NCBI GenBank assembly: GCA_030549175.1
Contig: JAUKUA010000005.1
Coordinates: 682,001 to 746,000 of the forward strand
DNA length: 64,000 nucleotides
From: Lasiosphaeris hirsuta
Taxonomy: Eukaryota; Ascomycota; Sordariomycetes; Sordariales; Lasiosphaeriaceae
Reading direction: 5' to 3'
A model generated the notes under the pieces. The model was not told the origin of the DNA, did not search any database, and saw nothing but the letters and a program-made list of their open reading frames with translations. Position 1 is the stretch's first letter; the number at the start of each line of letters is the position of its first letter. Shown here one piece after another: positions 63,999 through 64,000 of this stretch. The position numbers were made by a program, and so were the translations under genes.

Positions 63999-64000
63999 TT

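Overview
The window is nuclear DNA of a filamentous ascomycete. The genes have short GT-AG introns (46 to 137 bp), GC-rich coding sequence and AT-rich spacers. The gene families (HET domain, Clr5-ankyrin, fungal rhodopsin-like membrane proteins, AA16 LPMO, GH115, AA8 cytochrome, S41 and M28 peptidases, DUF7025-type AAA ATPases) are typical of Sordariomycetes, plausibly Sordariales/Chaetomiaceae. That placement is inferred from family content, not from a search. Exon coordinates below were deduced by eye from reading frame, splice sites and family conservation.

Layout. 0-9 kb holds the 3' end of an EDC4-like decapping gene, an uncharacterised coiled-coil/membrane protein (minus), an uncharacterised one-pass membrane protein (plus) and a tRNA-Gly(UCC). 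9.2-12.2 kb is gene-poor, AT-rich in part, with a decayed transposase-like fragment. 12-24 kb holds a seven-helix rhodopsin-like protein, a secreted amidase, a secreted and probably GPI-anchored S41 peptidase-like protein, and a DUF7025-type AAA ATPase. 24.6-27.3 kb is a divergent pair: a PDI-like ER protein with a HEEL end but no CXXC, and a prolyl-4-hydroxylase-like protein that seems to lack two iron ligands. They share a 402-bp promoter region.

27.8-37.4 kb mixes live and dead genes: a HET/NLR-ankyrin relic, a live membrane protein, a live secreted AA8 cytochrome, a broken HET gene and a broken lectin-like propeller gene. 38-48 kb holds an AA16 LPMO, a GH115 alpha-glucuronidase, a secreted M28 aminopeptidase, an NmrA-like oxidoreductase and a small one-pass membrane protein. 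The AA8 cytochrome, AA16 LPMO and GH115 within 10 kb form a loose plant-cell-wall-degrading neighbourhood in which the cytochrome could feed electrons to an LPMO (inference).

48-64 kb holds a Clr5-ankyrin protein, an AAA ATPase, remnants of another AAA gene and of a Nudix/DUF4743 gene, a second rhodopsin-like membrane protein, an ORF interrupted by one amber stop, a decayed fungal family gene, and a kinase-fold protein running off the right edge. Decay is concentrated at 27.8-29.4, 33.9-37.3, 53.2-55 and 57.8-62 kb. I found no CRISPR-like array, no rRNA and no intact transposon. The item most worth pursuing is the PDI-like/P4H-like pair.
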